Shown: positions 54,856-64,000 of the stretch, one piece after another
How positions within the stretch are numbered: the first letter of the stretch is position 1
Layout: each line of letters starts with the position of its first letter
Assembly: GCA_913062845.1 (NCBI GenBank)
Contig: CAJXVZ010000003.1
Location: forward strand, 1-64,000
Origin: an uncultured Psychroflexus sp.
Lineage (GTDB): Bacteria; Bacteroidota; Bacteroidia; Flavobacteriales; Flavobacteriaceae
DNA: 64,000 nt
Direction: 5' to 3'
Position numbers and translations under genes: made by a program
The notes under the pieces: generated by a model
Seen by the model: only the letters and a program-made list of their open reading frames with translations
What the model was told of the DNA's origin: nothing
The model's database searches: none

Positions 54856-57678
54856 ATGTCAGATCAAAAAAGACTATTTCTACTCGACGCATATGCCTTA
54901 ATATTCAGAGGTTATTACGCTCTAATCAAAAATCCCAGGATCAACTCCAAAGGACAGGATACCTCAGCCATTATGGGCTTTACCAATTCACTTTTTGACG
55001 TGATAAAACGTGAACAACCTGATCACTTGGCAGTATGTTTTGATAAAGACGGGAGCGCCGAACGAACAGAGATCTACGAAGATTATAAAGCCAATAGAGA
55101 TGAAACCCCTGATGTCATCCGGCAATCTATTCCTATTATCAAAGATATTTTAAAAGCCATGCACATTCCTGTGGTTGAAATCTCGGGCATGGAAGCAGAC
55201 GATATTATCGGAACTTTAGCTAAGCAAGCTGAAAAAGAAAACTATAAGGTCTATATGGTTACCCCGGATAAGGATTTCGGACAGCTGGTCAGTGAAAATA
55301 TCTTTATGTACCGTCCGGCAAGAATGGGTAATGCCATTGAAATCTGGGGTATACCGGAAGTGCAAAAACGCTTTGGCGTAGAACGACCTGAGCAAGTGAT
55401 TGACTACCTTGGTATGATGGGTGATGCATCAGATAATATTCCCGGATTACCCGGTGTTGGCGATAAGACCGCAAAAAAATTCATCAAACAATACGGCAGT
55501 TTAGAAGGTTTATTAGACAATATCGACCAGCTCAAAGGCAAAATGAAGGAGAAAGTAGAAGAAAATGCTGAACAAGGCCGAATGTCCAAAAAACTGGCGA
55601 CCATATTTACTGATTGCGACGTCAAATTTGATGCTGAAGATTATGAAATGAGCAAACCTGATGTTGAAAAGGTTATCGAAATTTTTAAGGATCTTGAATT
55701 CAGAAGAGCGACAGAGCAATTTCTAAAAATGTTTAATGAAGGCGCCAAAGATACTGAAGAACCCAAAACCAAAGAGGTTAAACAGACTCCCGGCAGCGGA
55801 CAATATTCATTATTTGGTAATGATACCAGCAAAGACGACGTGAAAGCCGAAGATTTTCAGGGTTACAAAACTTTGGACAAAACAGACCATCACTATCAAC
55901 TGGCCAATACGCCAAAGGCTATAGAATTGCTGGTTGAAAAAATGAATAAACAAAAAGAAGTCTGTTTTGATACAGAAACAACTTCTTTGGATACAAATGA
56001 GGCTAAGTTGGTCGGCATTGCTTTTTCCTGGCAGGCGCATACCGGATTTTACGTCCCTTTTCCTCAGGAAGATGACGAATACAATAAGAGACTGGATCTG
56101 CTCAGAGAGTTTTTTGAAAACGAGAAAATTTCAAAGATAGGTCAGAACCTGAAATACGATATTAAAGTATTAAAAAATCAAGGGGTTGAAGTTAAAGGTG
56201 ATTTATTTGACACCATGCTAGCGCACTATATCATCAATCCCGATATGAGACACAACATGGATGTTTTATCAGAAACATACCTAAATTATTCACCAAAACC
56301 CATTGAAGAACTCATAGGAAAAAAAGGCAAAAACCAAAAATCAATGGCAGATGTAGATCTAGAAGAAATCACCGCTTACGCCGTTGAGGATGCTGATATA
56401 ACCTATCAACTGAAAACTTTTTTTGAAAAAGAGTTGAAAGAGGCCCATAACGAACCTCTTTTTCAAAAACTCGAAATCCCTTTACTCAGGGTTTTAGCCG
56501 ACATGGAAGCCGAAGGTATTGCTTTAGACAAAGATGTTCTAAAAGAAATTTCGAAATCTCTCAAGGAAGATATAAAGCAACTTGAAGAGAGAATTTATGA
56601 AGAAGCCGGAGAAGAGTTCAATATTGGTTCGCCCAAACAGCTCGGGGAAATATTGTTCGGTAAACTGAAAATTGCTGATAAACCTAAAAAGACAAAATCC
56701 GGTCAATACTCTACAGCTGAAGATGTTTTATCCCATCATGCCAAAGAACATCAAATCGCCCAGGATGTCCTGGACTGGCGAGGCTTATCGAAGCTGAAAA
56801 GTACTTACGTTGATGCTTTGCCAAAGCAAGTCAACAAAAAGACCAATCGCATACATACAGAGTTCATGCAGACTGTAGCAGCAACCGGTCGGTTGAGTTC
56901 CACGAACCCTAACCTTCAAAATATACCGATCAGAACGGAAAGAGGACGACAGGTACGAACAGCTTTTGTCCCTAGAAATGAGGATTACACCTTGCTTGCT
57001 GCCGACTATTCACAGATAGAATTACGCATCATCGCCGCTTTAAGTGATGAAGAGACAATGATCAAAGCTTTTCAGAATGGAGAAGATATTCACGCTTCAA
57101 CAGCCTCGAAGATTTTTGATGTAGCCCTGGACGAGGTGACCAGAGAACAGCGTAGTCAGGCTAAGACTGTTAATTTTGGTATCATATATGGCGTTTCAGC
57201 CTTTGGCTTAAGCAATCAAACCAATCTTTCTCGTTCAGAATCTAAAGATTTGATCGAAACCTACTACAAAACCTATCCAAAACTCAGGGCTTATATGGAC
57301 GATCAGGTCGATTTTGCACGTGAAAATGAATATGTGAAAACCGTAATGGGTAGAAGACGTTATCTCAAAGATATTAACGCCTCAAACGGTATGGTGAGAA
57401 GTGGTGCAGAAAGAAATGCGGTGAATGCTCCAATTCAGGGCAGTGCTGCAGATATCATCAAAGTGGCTATGATAAATATTCATAAAAAACTGAAAGAAGG
57501 TAATTACAAGTCCAAAATGCTGTTACAAATCCATGATGAATTGATATTTGACATCCATATATCTGAACTGGAAGAATTAAAACCAATGATTAAATCTGAA
57601 ATGGAAAGTGCCTACGAGTTAAAAGTACCATTGGTAGTTGAAGTGGGAACCGGTGATAATTGGTTGGAAGCGCATTAA
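54856..57678 (+). CDS. polA: DNA polymerase I
   Basis: A 940-residue repair and replication polymerase. The 5'-nuclease domain (about 1-290) has LFLLDAYALIFRGYYA, GMEADDIIGTLA and GDASDNIPGLPGVG. The proofreading domain (about 350-540) keeps FDTETTSLD and the AVEDADITYQL Asp, so 3'-5' exonuclease should be active. The polymerase domain (about 560-940) has AADYSQIELRIIAAL, VNFGIIYGVSAFGLS and LLQIHDELIF. Full length, a single gene with an imperfect terminator. Confidence 0.97.
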   Translation: MSDQKRLFLLDAYALIFRGYYALIKNPRINSKGQDTSAIMGFTNSLFDVIKREQPDHLAVCFDKDGSAERTEIYEDYKANRDETPDVIRQSIPIIKDILKAMHIPVVEISGMEADDIIGTLAKQAEKENYKVYMVTPDKDFGQLVSENIFMYRPARMGNAIEIWGIPEVQKRFGVERPEQVIDYLGMMGDASDNIPGLPGVGDKTAKKFIKQYGSLEGLLDNIDQLKGKMKEKVEENAEQGRMSKKLATIFTDCDVKFDAEDYEMSKPDVEKVIEIFKDLEFRRATEQFLKMFNEGAKDTEEPKTKEVKQTPGSGQYSLFGNDTSKDDVKAEDFQGYKTLDKTDHHYQLANTPKAIELLVEKMNKQKEVCFDTETTSLDTNEAKLVGIAFSWQAHTGFYVPFPQEDDEYNKRLDLLREFFENEKISKIGQNLKYDIKVLKNQGVEVKGDLFDTMLAHYIINPDMRHNMDVLSETYLNYSPKPIEELIGKKGKNQKSMADVDLEEITAYAVEDADITYQLKTFFEKELKEAHNEPLFQKLEIPLLRVLADMEAEGIALDKDVLKEISKSLKEDIKQLEERIYEEAGEEFNIGSPKQLGEILFGKLKIADKPKKTKSGQYSTAEDVLSHHAKEHQIAQDVLDWRGLSKLKSTYVDALPKQVNKKTNRIHTEFMQTVAATGRLSSTNPNLQNIPIRTERGRQVRTAFVPRNEDYTLLAADYSQIELRIIAALSDEETMIKAFQNGEDIHASTASKIFDVALDEVTREQRSQAKTVNFGIIYGVSAFGLSNQTNLSRSESKDLIETYYKTYPKLRAYMDDQVDFARENEYVKTVMGRRRYLKDINASNGMVRSGAERNAVNAPIQGSAADIIKVAMINIHKKLKEGNYKSKMLLQIHDELIFDIHISELEELKPMIKSEMESAYELKVPLVVEVGTGDNWLEAH

Positions 57679-57686
57679 AAAAGCTT

Positions 57687-57720
57687 AAACCCGAAAGATT
57701 TTTAAGTACCTTTTGGGTTT
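57687..57720 (+). terminator. Probable polA terminator
   Basis: An 11-base-pair stem AAACCCGAAAG / CTTTTGGGTTT (one G-U pair) with a 12-base loop, 9 bases after the polA stop. The T run is short. A diverged copy of the same motif lies at about 57818-57850. Confidence 0.6.
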
Positions 57721-57990
57721 GTTATTGTATTCAAACTCGACTTATCCAAAAAAATTGCAGCCCCAAAAGGTTGACCTACTGTACTCACAAAAAAAACCTT
57801 TTGATACAAAACTACAACCCTAAAGATTTCTAAGCATCTTTTGGATTTTCAAACAGATTAGTAGTTTGGCTTAGGTCAATGACGAAATAAATACACAAAA
57901 GATTCTAAAATCTTCTTTTCAATAAGGCTGAAGACTTCTGAATTTACAAAACTTTAAAACTAAAGTTACTGAATTCCTATTAAAGTTTTT
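57721..57990. other. Intergenic region with a repeated hairpin motif
   Basis: About 270 bases between polA and glgA with no gene. A second, diverged version of the polA terminator sequence (AACCCTAAAGATTTCTAAGC to CTTTTGGATTTT, about 57818-57850) is seen, along with further CCAAAAGG/CCTTTTG words near 57763 and 57798. The right end is the glgA promoter. Confidence 0.5.
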
Positions 57991-57998
57991 TATTTTTG
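57991..57998 (+). promoter_or_regulatory. -7 promoter box (TATTTTTG) for glgAC
   Basis: TATTTTTG fits TAnnTTTG, 29 bases before the TTG start of glgA. Confidence 0.45.
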
Positions 57999-58027
57999 AT
58001 AGAGTTGCAATTAAAATCCTAAAAGTA

Positions 58028-59239
58028 TTGAAAGCATTATTTCTTACACGTGAATTTCCACCTTATGTCTATGGTGGAGCTGGTGTTCATGTCGAATACC
58101 TTGCCGAAGAACTCTCAAAACTCATATCGGTTGAAGTACTTTGTTTTGGAGACCAGGATTTAAAAACGAAAAATTTAAGCGTGAAAGGTTTTCCCTATGA
58201 AGATGGTCTTTTTAAAGATACAGACGAGAAATTAAAAGGCGTCTTTAAAACACTAAGCACAGGCTTGCATATGAATGCCGATCCAACAGATGCCGATGTT
58301 GTTCACTGTCATACCTGGTATTCACATTTTGCAGGAATTTTAGCTAAATTATGTTATGGTGTTCCATTGGTAGTCACTACACATTCTCTGGAACCGCTTC
58401 GTCCCTGGAAAAGAGAACAACTCGGTCGGGGTTACGATGCCTCATCCTGGGTAGAAAAAACAGCGATTGAAATGGCAGATGCCGTGATTGCTGTTTCAGA
58501 AGAAACCAAGGTAGATGTTTTAAAACATTTTGATGTTGATGAAAGTAAAATTGAAGTCGTATATAATGGCATCAATCTGGACCAGTATAGAAAAACAGAG
58601 AATACCTCTGTTCTTGATGATTACGGTATCGACAAAAACAAACCGTTTGTGCTTTTTGTTGGTAGAATAACACGCCAAAAAGGAATTATACATTTGGTAA
58701 ATGCCATAAAATATATAGATAAAGAAACCCAAATTGTACTTTGTGCCGGCGCACCGGACACCAAAGAGATAGCCAAAGAGATGGAAGCAGCGGTTGCTGA
58801 AGCAAAAAAAGACAGAAATAATATTTTCTGGATAGAAAAAATGCTGGATAAAGCTGACGTAATTCAACTTTATTCGCATGCGGCTGTGTTTTGTTGTCCT
58901 TCAATTTATGAACCATTCGGTATCATTAATATTGAAGCCATGGCTTGTGAAACCGCCGTTGTGGCCAGTGCTGTAGGCGGCATTAAAGAAGTCGTTGCAC
59001 CTATGGAAACGGGGCTACTGGTTCCGGTAGAACAACAACAAAAAGCCCCTTTTGAACCGATTGATCCTGAACAGTTTTCAATGGATCTGGCTGAAGGCAT
59101 CAATACGGTAATAAGCGACAAAGCGTTACAAAATAAAATGGCAAAAAATGGCCGACAACGGGTCGAAGAATTTTTTGACTGGAAAGCCATTGCACAACAA
59201 ACCAAAAACATTTACGAATCTTTAATTCCAAAAAAATGA
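58028..59239 (+). CDS. glgA: Glycogen synthase (GT4/actinobacterial-type GlgA)
   Basis: A 403-residue GT-B glycosyltransferase. KALFLTREFPPYVYGGAGVHVEYLAEEL holds the N-terminal glycine loop, VVTTHSLEPLRPWKREQLG is typical of the corynebacterial GlgA group, and PSIYEPFGIINIEAMACETAVVAS is the nucleotide-sugar site. It would extend alpha-1,4-glucan from ADP-glucose, the product of the next gene. The start is a TTG at 58028; no ATG is available. It overlaps glgC by 4 bases (ATGA). Confidence 0.88.
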   Translation: MKALFLTREFPPYVYGGAGVHVEYLAEELSKLISVEVLCFGDQDLKTKNLSVKGFPYEDGLFKDTDEKLKGVFKTLSTGLHMNADPTDADVVHCHTWYSHFAGILAKLCYGVPLVVTTHSLEPLRPWKREQLGRGYDASSWVEKTAIEMADAVIAVSEETKVDVLKHFDVDESKIEVVYNGINLDQYRKTENTSVLDDYGIDKNKPFVLFVGRITRQKGIIHLVNAIKYIDKETQIVLCAGAPDTKEIAKEMEAAVAEAKKDRNNIFWIEKMLDKADVIQLYSHAAVFCCPSIYEPFGIINIEAMACETAVVASAVGGIKEVVAPMETGLLVPVEQQQKAPFEPIDPEQFSMDLAEGINTVISDKALQNKMAKNGRQRVEEFFDWKAIAQQTKNIYESLIPKK

Positions 59240-60501
59240 TTAATAACAGAGTAATAAGTATTATATTAGGAGGTGGACAAGGATCACGTTTATATCCGTT
59301 AACAGATCAGCGGTCTAAGCCTGCAGTTCCAATTGCAGGTAAGTATCGTCTGGTAGACATTCCTATTTCTAATTGCATCAACTCTGATATTAAAAGGATG
59401 TATGTGTTAACACAATTCAACTCTGCCTCTCTAAATCAGCATATCAAAAATACATATCATTTCAGTTTTTTCAGTTCAGCTTTTGTAGATGTATTGGCTG
59501 CCGAACAAACCCAAAAAAGCAAGGACTGGTATCAGGGTACCGCAGATGCTGTAAGACAAAGTATGCATCATTTGCTGAGACACGATTTTGAATATGTTTT
59601 GGTACTTTCCGGTGATCAGCTTTATCAAATGGATTTTAACGAGATGATTGAAGCCCATGAGGAAAGCGGCGCTGAAATCACTGTAGCTACACAGCCGGTA
59701 AATGCTAAAGAAGCAACTTCTTTTGGTATTTTAAAAACGGACGAAAATAGCTTTATCTCCAGTTTTACCGAAAAACCAAATTCTGAACAACTGCAAGGCT
59801 GGGAATCACCCGTATCGGAAGATATGGAAAAAGAAGGACGACATTATCTCGCATCTATGGGAATCTATGTTTTCAACAAAGATTTACTGATTGACATCAT
59901 GAACGAACCAACGAAAGTGGACTTTGGCAAGGAGATCATCCCTGATGCTATTGAAAAACATAAAACTTTAGGCTATCAATTTGAAGGCTACTGGACTGAT
60001 ATAGGAAATATAGACAGCTTTTTTGAAGCCAATATTGGATTGACGGATAATATTCCTAAATTCAATTTGTATGATAATATGCAACGAATTTATACACATG
60101 CCCGCATATTACCAACAACAAAAATGTCCGGTTTATGCGAAAAAACAGTAGTTGCAGAGGGATGTATTATTCATGCTGCAAAAATTGAACGCTCCGTTAT
60201 CGGCATACGTTCCAGGATTGGGAAAGAATCGACCATCATCAATTGCTATATGATGGGAGCAGATTATTACGAATCTCTTGAGGATGTAGAAAAACACCAC
60301 ATAGACACCTGGATGGGTGTTGGCGAACGTTGCTTTCTGAAAAATGTAATCATTGACAAAAATTGTAGAATTGGAGATGACGTCAGAATAAACGGTGGTA
60401 AGCATTTGGCTGATACAGAAACCGAAGAATATGTTATTAAAGACGGTATAGTTGTCATTAAAAAAGGTGCCGTTATTCCAAGAGGTACAGTAATCAATTA
60501 A
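59236..60501 (+). CDS. glgC: Glucose-1-phosphate adenylyltransferase
   Basis: A 421-residue enzyme making ADP-glucose, the regulated step of glycogen synthesis. GGGQGSRLYPLTDQRSKPAVP is the nucleotide loop with the activator-site arginine region; GTADAVRQSMHHL and SGDQLYQMDF are catalytic; the C-terminal left-handed beta helix (about 300-421) has repeats such as IIDKNCRIGDDVRIN. It is coupled to glgA. No branching enzyme or glycogen debranching gene is in the window. Confidence 0.95.
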   Translation: MINNRVISIILGGGQGSRLYPLTDQRSKPAVPIAGKYRLVDIPISNCINSDIKRMYVLTQFNSASLNQHIKNTYHFSFFSSAFVDVLAAEQTQKSKDWYQGTADAVRQSMHHLLRHDFEYVLVLSGDQLYQMDFNEMIEAHEESGAEITVATQPVNAKEATSFGILKTDENSFISSFTEKPNSEQLQGWESPVSEDMEKEGRHYLASMGIYVFNKDLLIDIMNEPTKVDFGKEIIPDAIEKHKTLGYQFEGYWTDIGNIDSFFEANIGLTDNIPKFNLYDNMQRIYTHARILPTTKMSGLCEKTVVAEGCIIHAAKIERSVIGIRSRIGKESTIINCYMMGADYYESLEDVEKHHIDTWMGVGERCFLKNVIIDKNCRIGDDVRINGGKHLADTETEEYVIKDGIVVIKKGAVIPRGTVIN

Positions 60502-60530
60502 TATTTTTCACTGAGTGGAAATATTTTATT
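60500..60530 (+). terminator. Weak terminator after glgC
   Basis: An imperfect stem ATATTTTTCAC / GTGGAAATAT with a 3-base loop and one bulge, followed by TTTATTTT just after the glgC stop. Confidence 0.4.
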
Positions 60531-60584
60531 TTGATTTACTTGTACCTATTCATAAAATGACATAAACACGTTTTATCTTAGAAA

Positions 60585-61322
60585 TTATTTCGCTTTTCTG
60601 TTTTTTTGTAACAAAATCATGAAAACAACAATAAATGCAAAACCCACCAAAAACCAAATCCAACTGTTTGAGGAATCAACTACAGGACTATCATCACCAT
60701 AAAGCACAAAACCTGCCCAGTAGTAAGGATGTTTTAGTTTTTCAACCTTGGTATTTTTGAGGTAATCAATTTTGGCTTTTTGCAGAGCTGAATATTTGTT
60801 TTCCCCTTCTTTAAGATATTCATAAAATGAAATCATGATCTGACTTGTAGACTCGTCCGGCACTTCCCATAGACTAGCAATCGTTGCTTTTGTTCCGGCA
60901 TAGTTGAAGGCCCTATGCAGAGAGTTTATATTTAAAGAACTGTCCTCATTTCCTACTGCGGTATTGCATGCACTTAATACGGCTAAATCTGTAGGTATTT
61001 TTAAAGCATAAAGTTCTTCAAGGAAAAGTTTCTCCTCATTAGAAAACATAAAATGACTTAGACCCGGCTTATCCTTGTCTACAGATGCATGCATAGCTAA
61101 GTGTAAAAGTTGAGTGCCGGATTTGTATTTGATAAAGTTCTCTTTGGTTGCTTTCGCACCTACAAAAGTTTGCGATGGAAAAAGACTTTCTAAACGCTGT
61201 GCTTCTTTTTGAGCTCCTTCAAGAAATACCGGGGCGCTTCTTGTTACTAATTCAGTTGATTTAGAAGCATATTTGGGGGCAAAAATAGTTGCTTTAGTTT
61301 TGTCATCTTTATTGACTGAATT
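60585..61322 (-). pseudogene. CHAT protease catalytic domain, last segment of the broken delta-60/LRR/CHAT gene
   Basis: This frame is open from 61322 to 60585 and continues the CHAT domain from the previous segment: DDKTKATIFAPKYAS, EAQRLESLFPSQTFVG, then the catalytic His in LLHLAMHASVDK and Cys in LAVLSACNTAVG, and SLWEVPDESTSQ and HPYYWAGFVLYG. A C-terminal membrane span (WIWFLVGFAFIVVFMILL) follows. The catalytic pair is intact. The frame joins the preceding one if the T4 run at 61321-61324 is lengthened by one base; as it stands only a Met (61094) next to the His could start it. Confidence 0.8.
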
Positions 61323-62494
61323 TTATTAAAAAATGTAAATCTGAGATGTGATGAATATCTAATTGCATGCGACTTTAATAAATAATTATTTTTGAAAATT
61401 AATGTTTCAAAAGGTAAAAAATAAATACTTCTATCCGGAATGATGGTAAGCTTGGAATAATTCGAAACTGATTCTGGTATCAGAATCCTTGAAAGCATGT
61501 CATCTTTTGATTTTAGGTCTGATGAAGCTTTGTTTAAAGCTGAAAGGTGATCATACAATAGTTTTTCTTCTTGAGAACTCCAGGCTTTTAAACCCCAGTT
61601 AATGTTTTCCTGAGTAATTTCAAAAACTGCAAACTGATCTTTAAAAAACATATATTTCAATACAACCTCTTCTTTTTTAATGTTTTTTTGGAATTCAGTA
61701 ATTTCAAAACTTTCTTGTGTAAAGTTTGAAATGGTGGGATATTTCTTTTTTAAATCGGTTTTAAAATCCTGTAATAATGCAATCAATGAATCTTTATCCT
61801 TTTCTGCTCTGTTTCGTCTAGCATTCATCAATTGTTTTCTAAGCGTAAATTCAATTTGCTCCAATGAATCCACTACTGGTAGCTGGACGACATTTCTGCT
61901 TTGAGTAAACTTCTCCCATGCTAATCTGTTTTCAACATTTTCTATATGGCTAATATCATCTATGCTTAAAGTTTCGGTTTCAATTAATTTTTCGACAATA
62001 TTATTAAATACATTTTGAGTTCTTTTATTGAGCGGTTGTGTGGTGTAAGTATTTAAAAACTGCTTGAAAGCCATACGGTATATTCTGGATAATTCAAGGG
62101 TCTTTTCTTCCTCACTTAGGTTGGACTTTTCATATATTTTTCTAGCTACAGACATTAGCATAAATACATCTTCTAATTTGTAACCTGGTTCAAAATTTGG
62201 ATCAGGTATATTCACCAATCCTCCGCAGTTTTGACTAAAGAAAACCTGACTATCAAAAAGAAAACCTGATGAAGGGTCAAGCCAGTTATTGTTTGCATAG
62301 GCAATATCATCCACCTGTACACACGTAAGATTTGCATTATTTTGAGCTTCAAGATTTTGAAAATTGGTATTATTTCCATTTTGAATATTTAAGGATTGCA
62401 ATTGATTATTATTGCTGAATAACCTATCTAAAACAGGATTTTGAGATATGTCTAAATCTGTAAGATTATTTCCGCTAACGAATAAATCTGTCAA
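61247..62494 (-). pseudogene. LRR end, linker and N-terminal CHAT part of the broken gene
   Basis: The frame starts without a proper initiation site, in a leucine-rich part: LTDLFVSGNNLTDLDISQNP, DRLFSNNNQLQSLNIQ, and LTCVQVDDIAYANNNW. After GLVNIPDPNFEPGYK it changes into a helical region (about 110-270) and then the N-terminal part of a CHAT domain (VLKYMFFKDQFAVFEITQEN, LTIIPDRSIYFLPFETLIF). It goes out of frame after RFTFFNK, at the T4 run at 61321-61324; the remaining 25 residues are out-of-frame reading. Confidence 0.8.
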
Positions 62495-63798
62495 ACCTTC
62501 ATTTGACTATTTACAATGCCATCAGAATCTATATTTGCATCAATCAATGCCTGTTCAAAGTTGGCATCCGGAATACTGAAAGTTTGAGCGGCTGCACTGG
62601 AAGCGTGTACTGCAATCAAAGGCAGTTTTAGTGTACCATTGTATGAGTCGAATTTTCCAACAGCAATAAGCCGGTTGTTTGTTGACTCATACATAATTCC
62701 CTTAACCGTTCCAGCTGAATTAACTGATAGTCCAATATCTACCCCTTCTGGTGAATTTGGATCTACATCAGGATTAAAAGTAGTGTCTAAAGAACCATCC
62801 TGATTTAAACGCATCAAACCCCTTATATCTCTGTCATTTGGTTTTATATTATCAAACTGACCGGCAGCAATAATTTTTCCGTCTGGTTGTAATTCTATGT
62901 CAAATATTTTTTCAGAAGTGATCGAGCTGAAAGATACAGGATTAAAGCTGGTGTCTACACTTCCATCCTGAAATAACCTTAGAATACCATATTTTGGATC
63001 AGGGAAACCACCGAACTCACCGGCGATATAGACGTAACAGCCATCAATAATTATGTCGTTAACTCTTGGGACATAATAATCACTGCCAAAGCCTGAAAAT
63101 TCGAAACTATCATCAACAGAACCATCCGGATTCAAGCGAACGATACCTTTAGAATTGGTATTCGGCCAGGCATTACCAAATCCACTGACATATATTTTAC
63201 CATTATCATCAATTTTTATTTTACCACCACTATTTAAGCCTTCGTTACTGAAAAAGTTTGGAGCCCCTGGATTAAATGAAGTATCCAGACTACCATCGGT
63301 ATTGAGCCTTAGCATGTTGCCTATACTTGTACCGTTATAAGTATTCAGCGTTCCGGTGATAATGAGTTTTCCATCGGCTTGTTGAGCAATAGAATTAAAG
63401 AATATGACATTAGAGCCAATATTGCTGAATCCTGAACCAATATTGAAGCTATCATCAATGGTACCATCTGTATTTAAACGTACTATTCCGTTTTTAGTTT
63501 CATCGTGGTATTGATTGAAATCTCCGATCATAACAACCTTACCATCACTTTGCACGACTAAATCATTTGCATCTCCCGAAAAAATAAAATCGTCAACTGG
63601 ATAAGTTGTAAAAGAATTATCCTTACTGCCGTCTGCATTAACCTTGACAATATTGCTTACCAGAGAATCATTGTATTCATTAATTTTTCCTGCTATAAAA
63701 AATTTACCATTGTCGGCAGGTTTTATCACCCTTACGTCAGTACTGATAGCAAAGCCACCAGAGTCATCGAGACCCTTTAAACGGTCCATCCGTTGCAT
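62491..63798 (-). pseudogene. Delta-60 repeat segment of the broken gene
   Basis: 435 residues holding six delta-60-type repeats, seen as RLNTDGTIDDSFN, RLNTDGSLDTSFNPG, RLNPDGSVDDSFE, RLFQDGSVDTSFNP, RLNQDGSLDTTFNP and KVNADGSKDNSF. It ends with IPDANFEQALIDANIDSDGI, a module that usually introduces the leucine-rich repeats of Bacteroidota surface proteins. The frame is lost within SQMKV; adding one T at 62503-62505 joins it to NEGLTDLFVSG in the next segment. The apparent first Met is only the place where the previous segment goes out of frame. Confidence 0.8.
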
Positions 63799-64000
63799 TA
63801 AAACTAAAGTCTATCTGACCATTTGGGGTAAGTTTAACCAACCTTGAACGACTGTAACGGTTAAAAGTTAAAAATTCTCCTACCGCAATATGACTTCCAT
63901 CACTAAGAATTGTATTATTAAAAATTTCAAAAGAAATAAACGGCACATCAGCATCTTCGAAAGTTTGATCCAAGCTTCCATTAGAATTAAGACGTGTAAG
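63764..64000 (-). pseudogene. First visible delta-60 repeats of the broken gene (5' end outside window)
   Basis: The frame is open from the right edge (LTRLNSNGSLDQTF) and gives two more delta-60-type repeats, the second being KLTPNGQIDFSFNATDG. It leaves frame after GPFKG, in the C3 run at 63773-63775, where one base more than expected is present; the next segment continues as GLDDSGGFAIST. The start and any signal peptide lie beyond the window. Confidence 0.75.

Noticed and set aside
58520-58879. 119-codon frame opposite glgA
   Set aside because: Antisense shadow of a conserved gene; no family resemblance and no start context.
60585-61094. An independent small CHAT protein starting at 61094
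   Set aside because: The domain continues upstream in frame to 61322 and the first Met would sit right next to the catalytic His; it is the end of a longer gene.
1-64000. Prophage, insertion sequence, secretion-system or defence-island genes
   Set aside because: No integrase, transposase, phage structural, restriction-modification or CRISPR-associated protein was recognised; the only defence-like items are the broken parDE pair and the CHAT protein.

Overview
This window looks like the chromosome of a flavobacterium (Bacteroidota, probably Flavobacteriaceae). The reasons are low GC, a short primary sigma factor without region 1.1, many promoters of the Bacteroidota form TAnnTTTG, a GldA gliding-motility ATPase, a UpxY-type antiterminator, cytochrome b558-type succinate dehydrogenase, menaquinone genes, PafA and delta-60 repeats. 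Genus or species cannot be fixed from the sequence alone.

Layout. 1-6.74 kb (minus strand): surface-polysaccharide sugar-nucleotide genes. rfbB-rfbA-nucleotidyltransferase-rfbC-rfbD make dTDP-L-rhamnose; then a upxY antiterminator leads ugd and a UDP-glucuronate epimerase that runs off the left edge. 7.1-7.9 kb: tRNA-Asn followed by a GIY-YIG endonuclease gene, then a wrecked second copy of the same pair. 7.9-15.6 kb: rseP, a SCO protein, a beta-barrel protein, an NAD(P)-binding protein and sdhCAB. 15.7-23.2 kb: mpl, a reductase, a TatA-like protein, a TPR protein with a DUF4286-like gene, a Ycf48-like lipoprotein and a frameshifted M90 peptidase. 23.3-30.8 kb: a three-gene biotin-dependent acyl-CoA carboxylase, fabG, a VWA membrane protein and a prohibitin-family protein. 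30.9-36.0 kb: a histidine operon hisG-D-C-B-H preceded by a leader peptide and attenuator; hisA, hisF and hisIE do not follow. 36.0-40.2 kb (minus): a secreted protein, a frameshifted membrane protein, an M1 peptidase and a patatin. 40.3-49.0 kb: gldA, two M28 peptidases, rpoD, an SDR, an SprT-like protein, a DUF389 protein and an MlaEF-type transporter. 49.0-54.0 kb: pafA, menE, a CPBP protease and menC. 54.1-54.7 kb: parD with a frameshifted parE. 54.9-60.5 kb: polA, glgA and glgC. 60.6-64 kb (minus): a very large delta-60 repeat / leucine-rich / CHAT protease gene cut into four frames.

Most genes are intact housekeeping functions. The unusual signals are the tandem tRNA-Asn/GIY-YIG unit, the his attenuator, the CHAT fusion, and six single-base frameshifts, all in short repeats or homopolymers and all in accessory genes. 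Promoters could be placed for many units, several with exactly four bases between the -7 box and the start codon, suggesting leaderless messages. No CRISPR array, insertion sequence or rRNA was seen.
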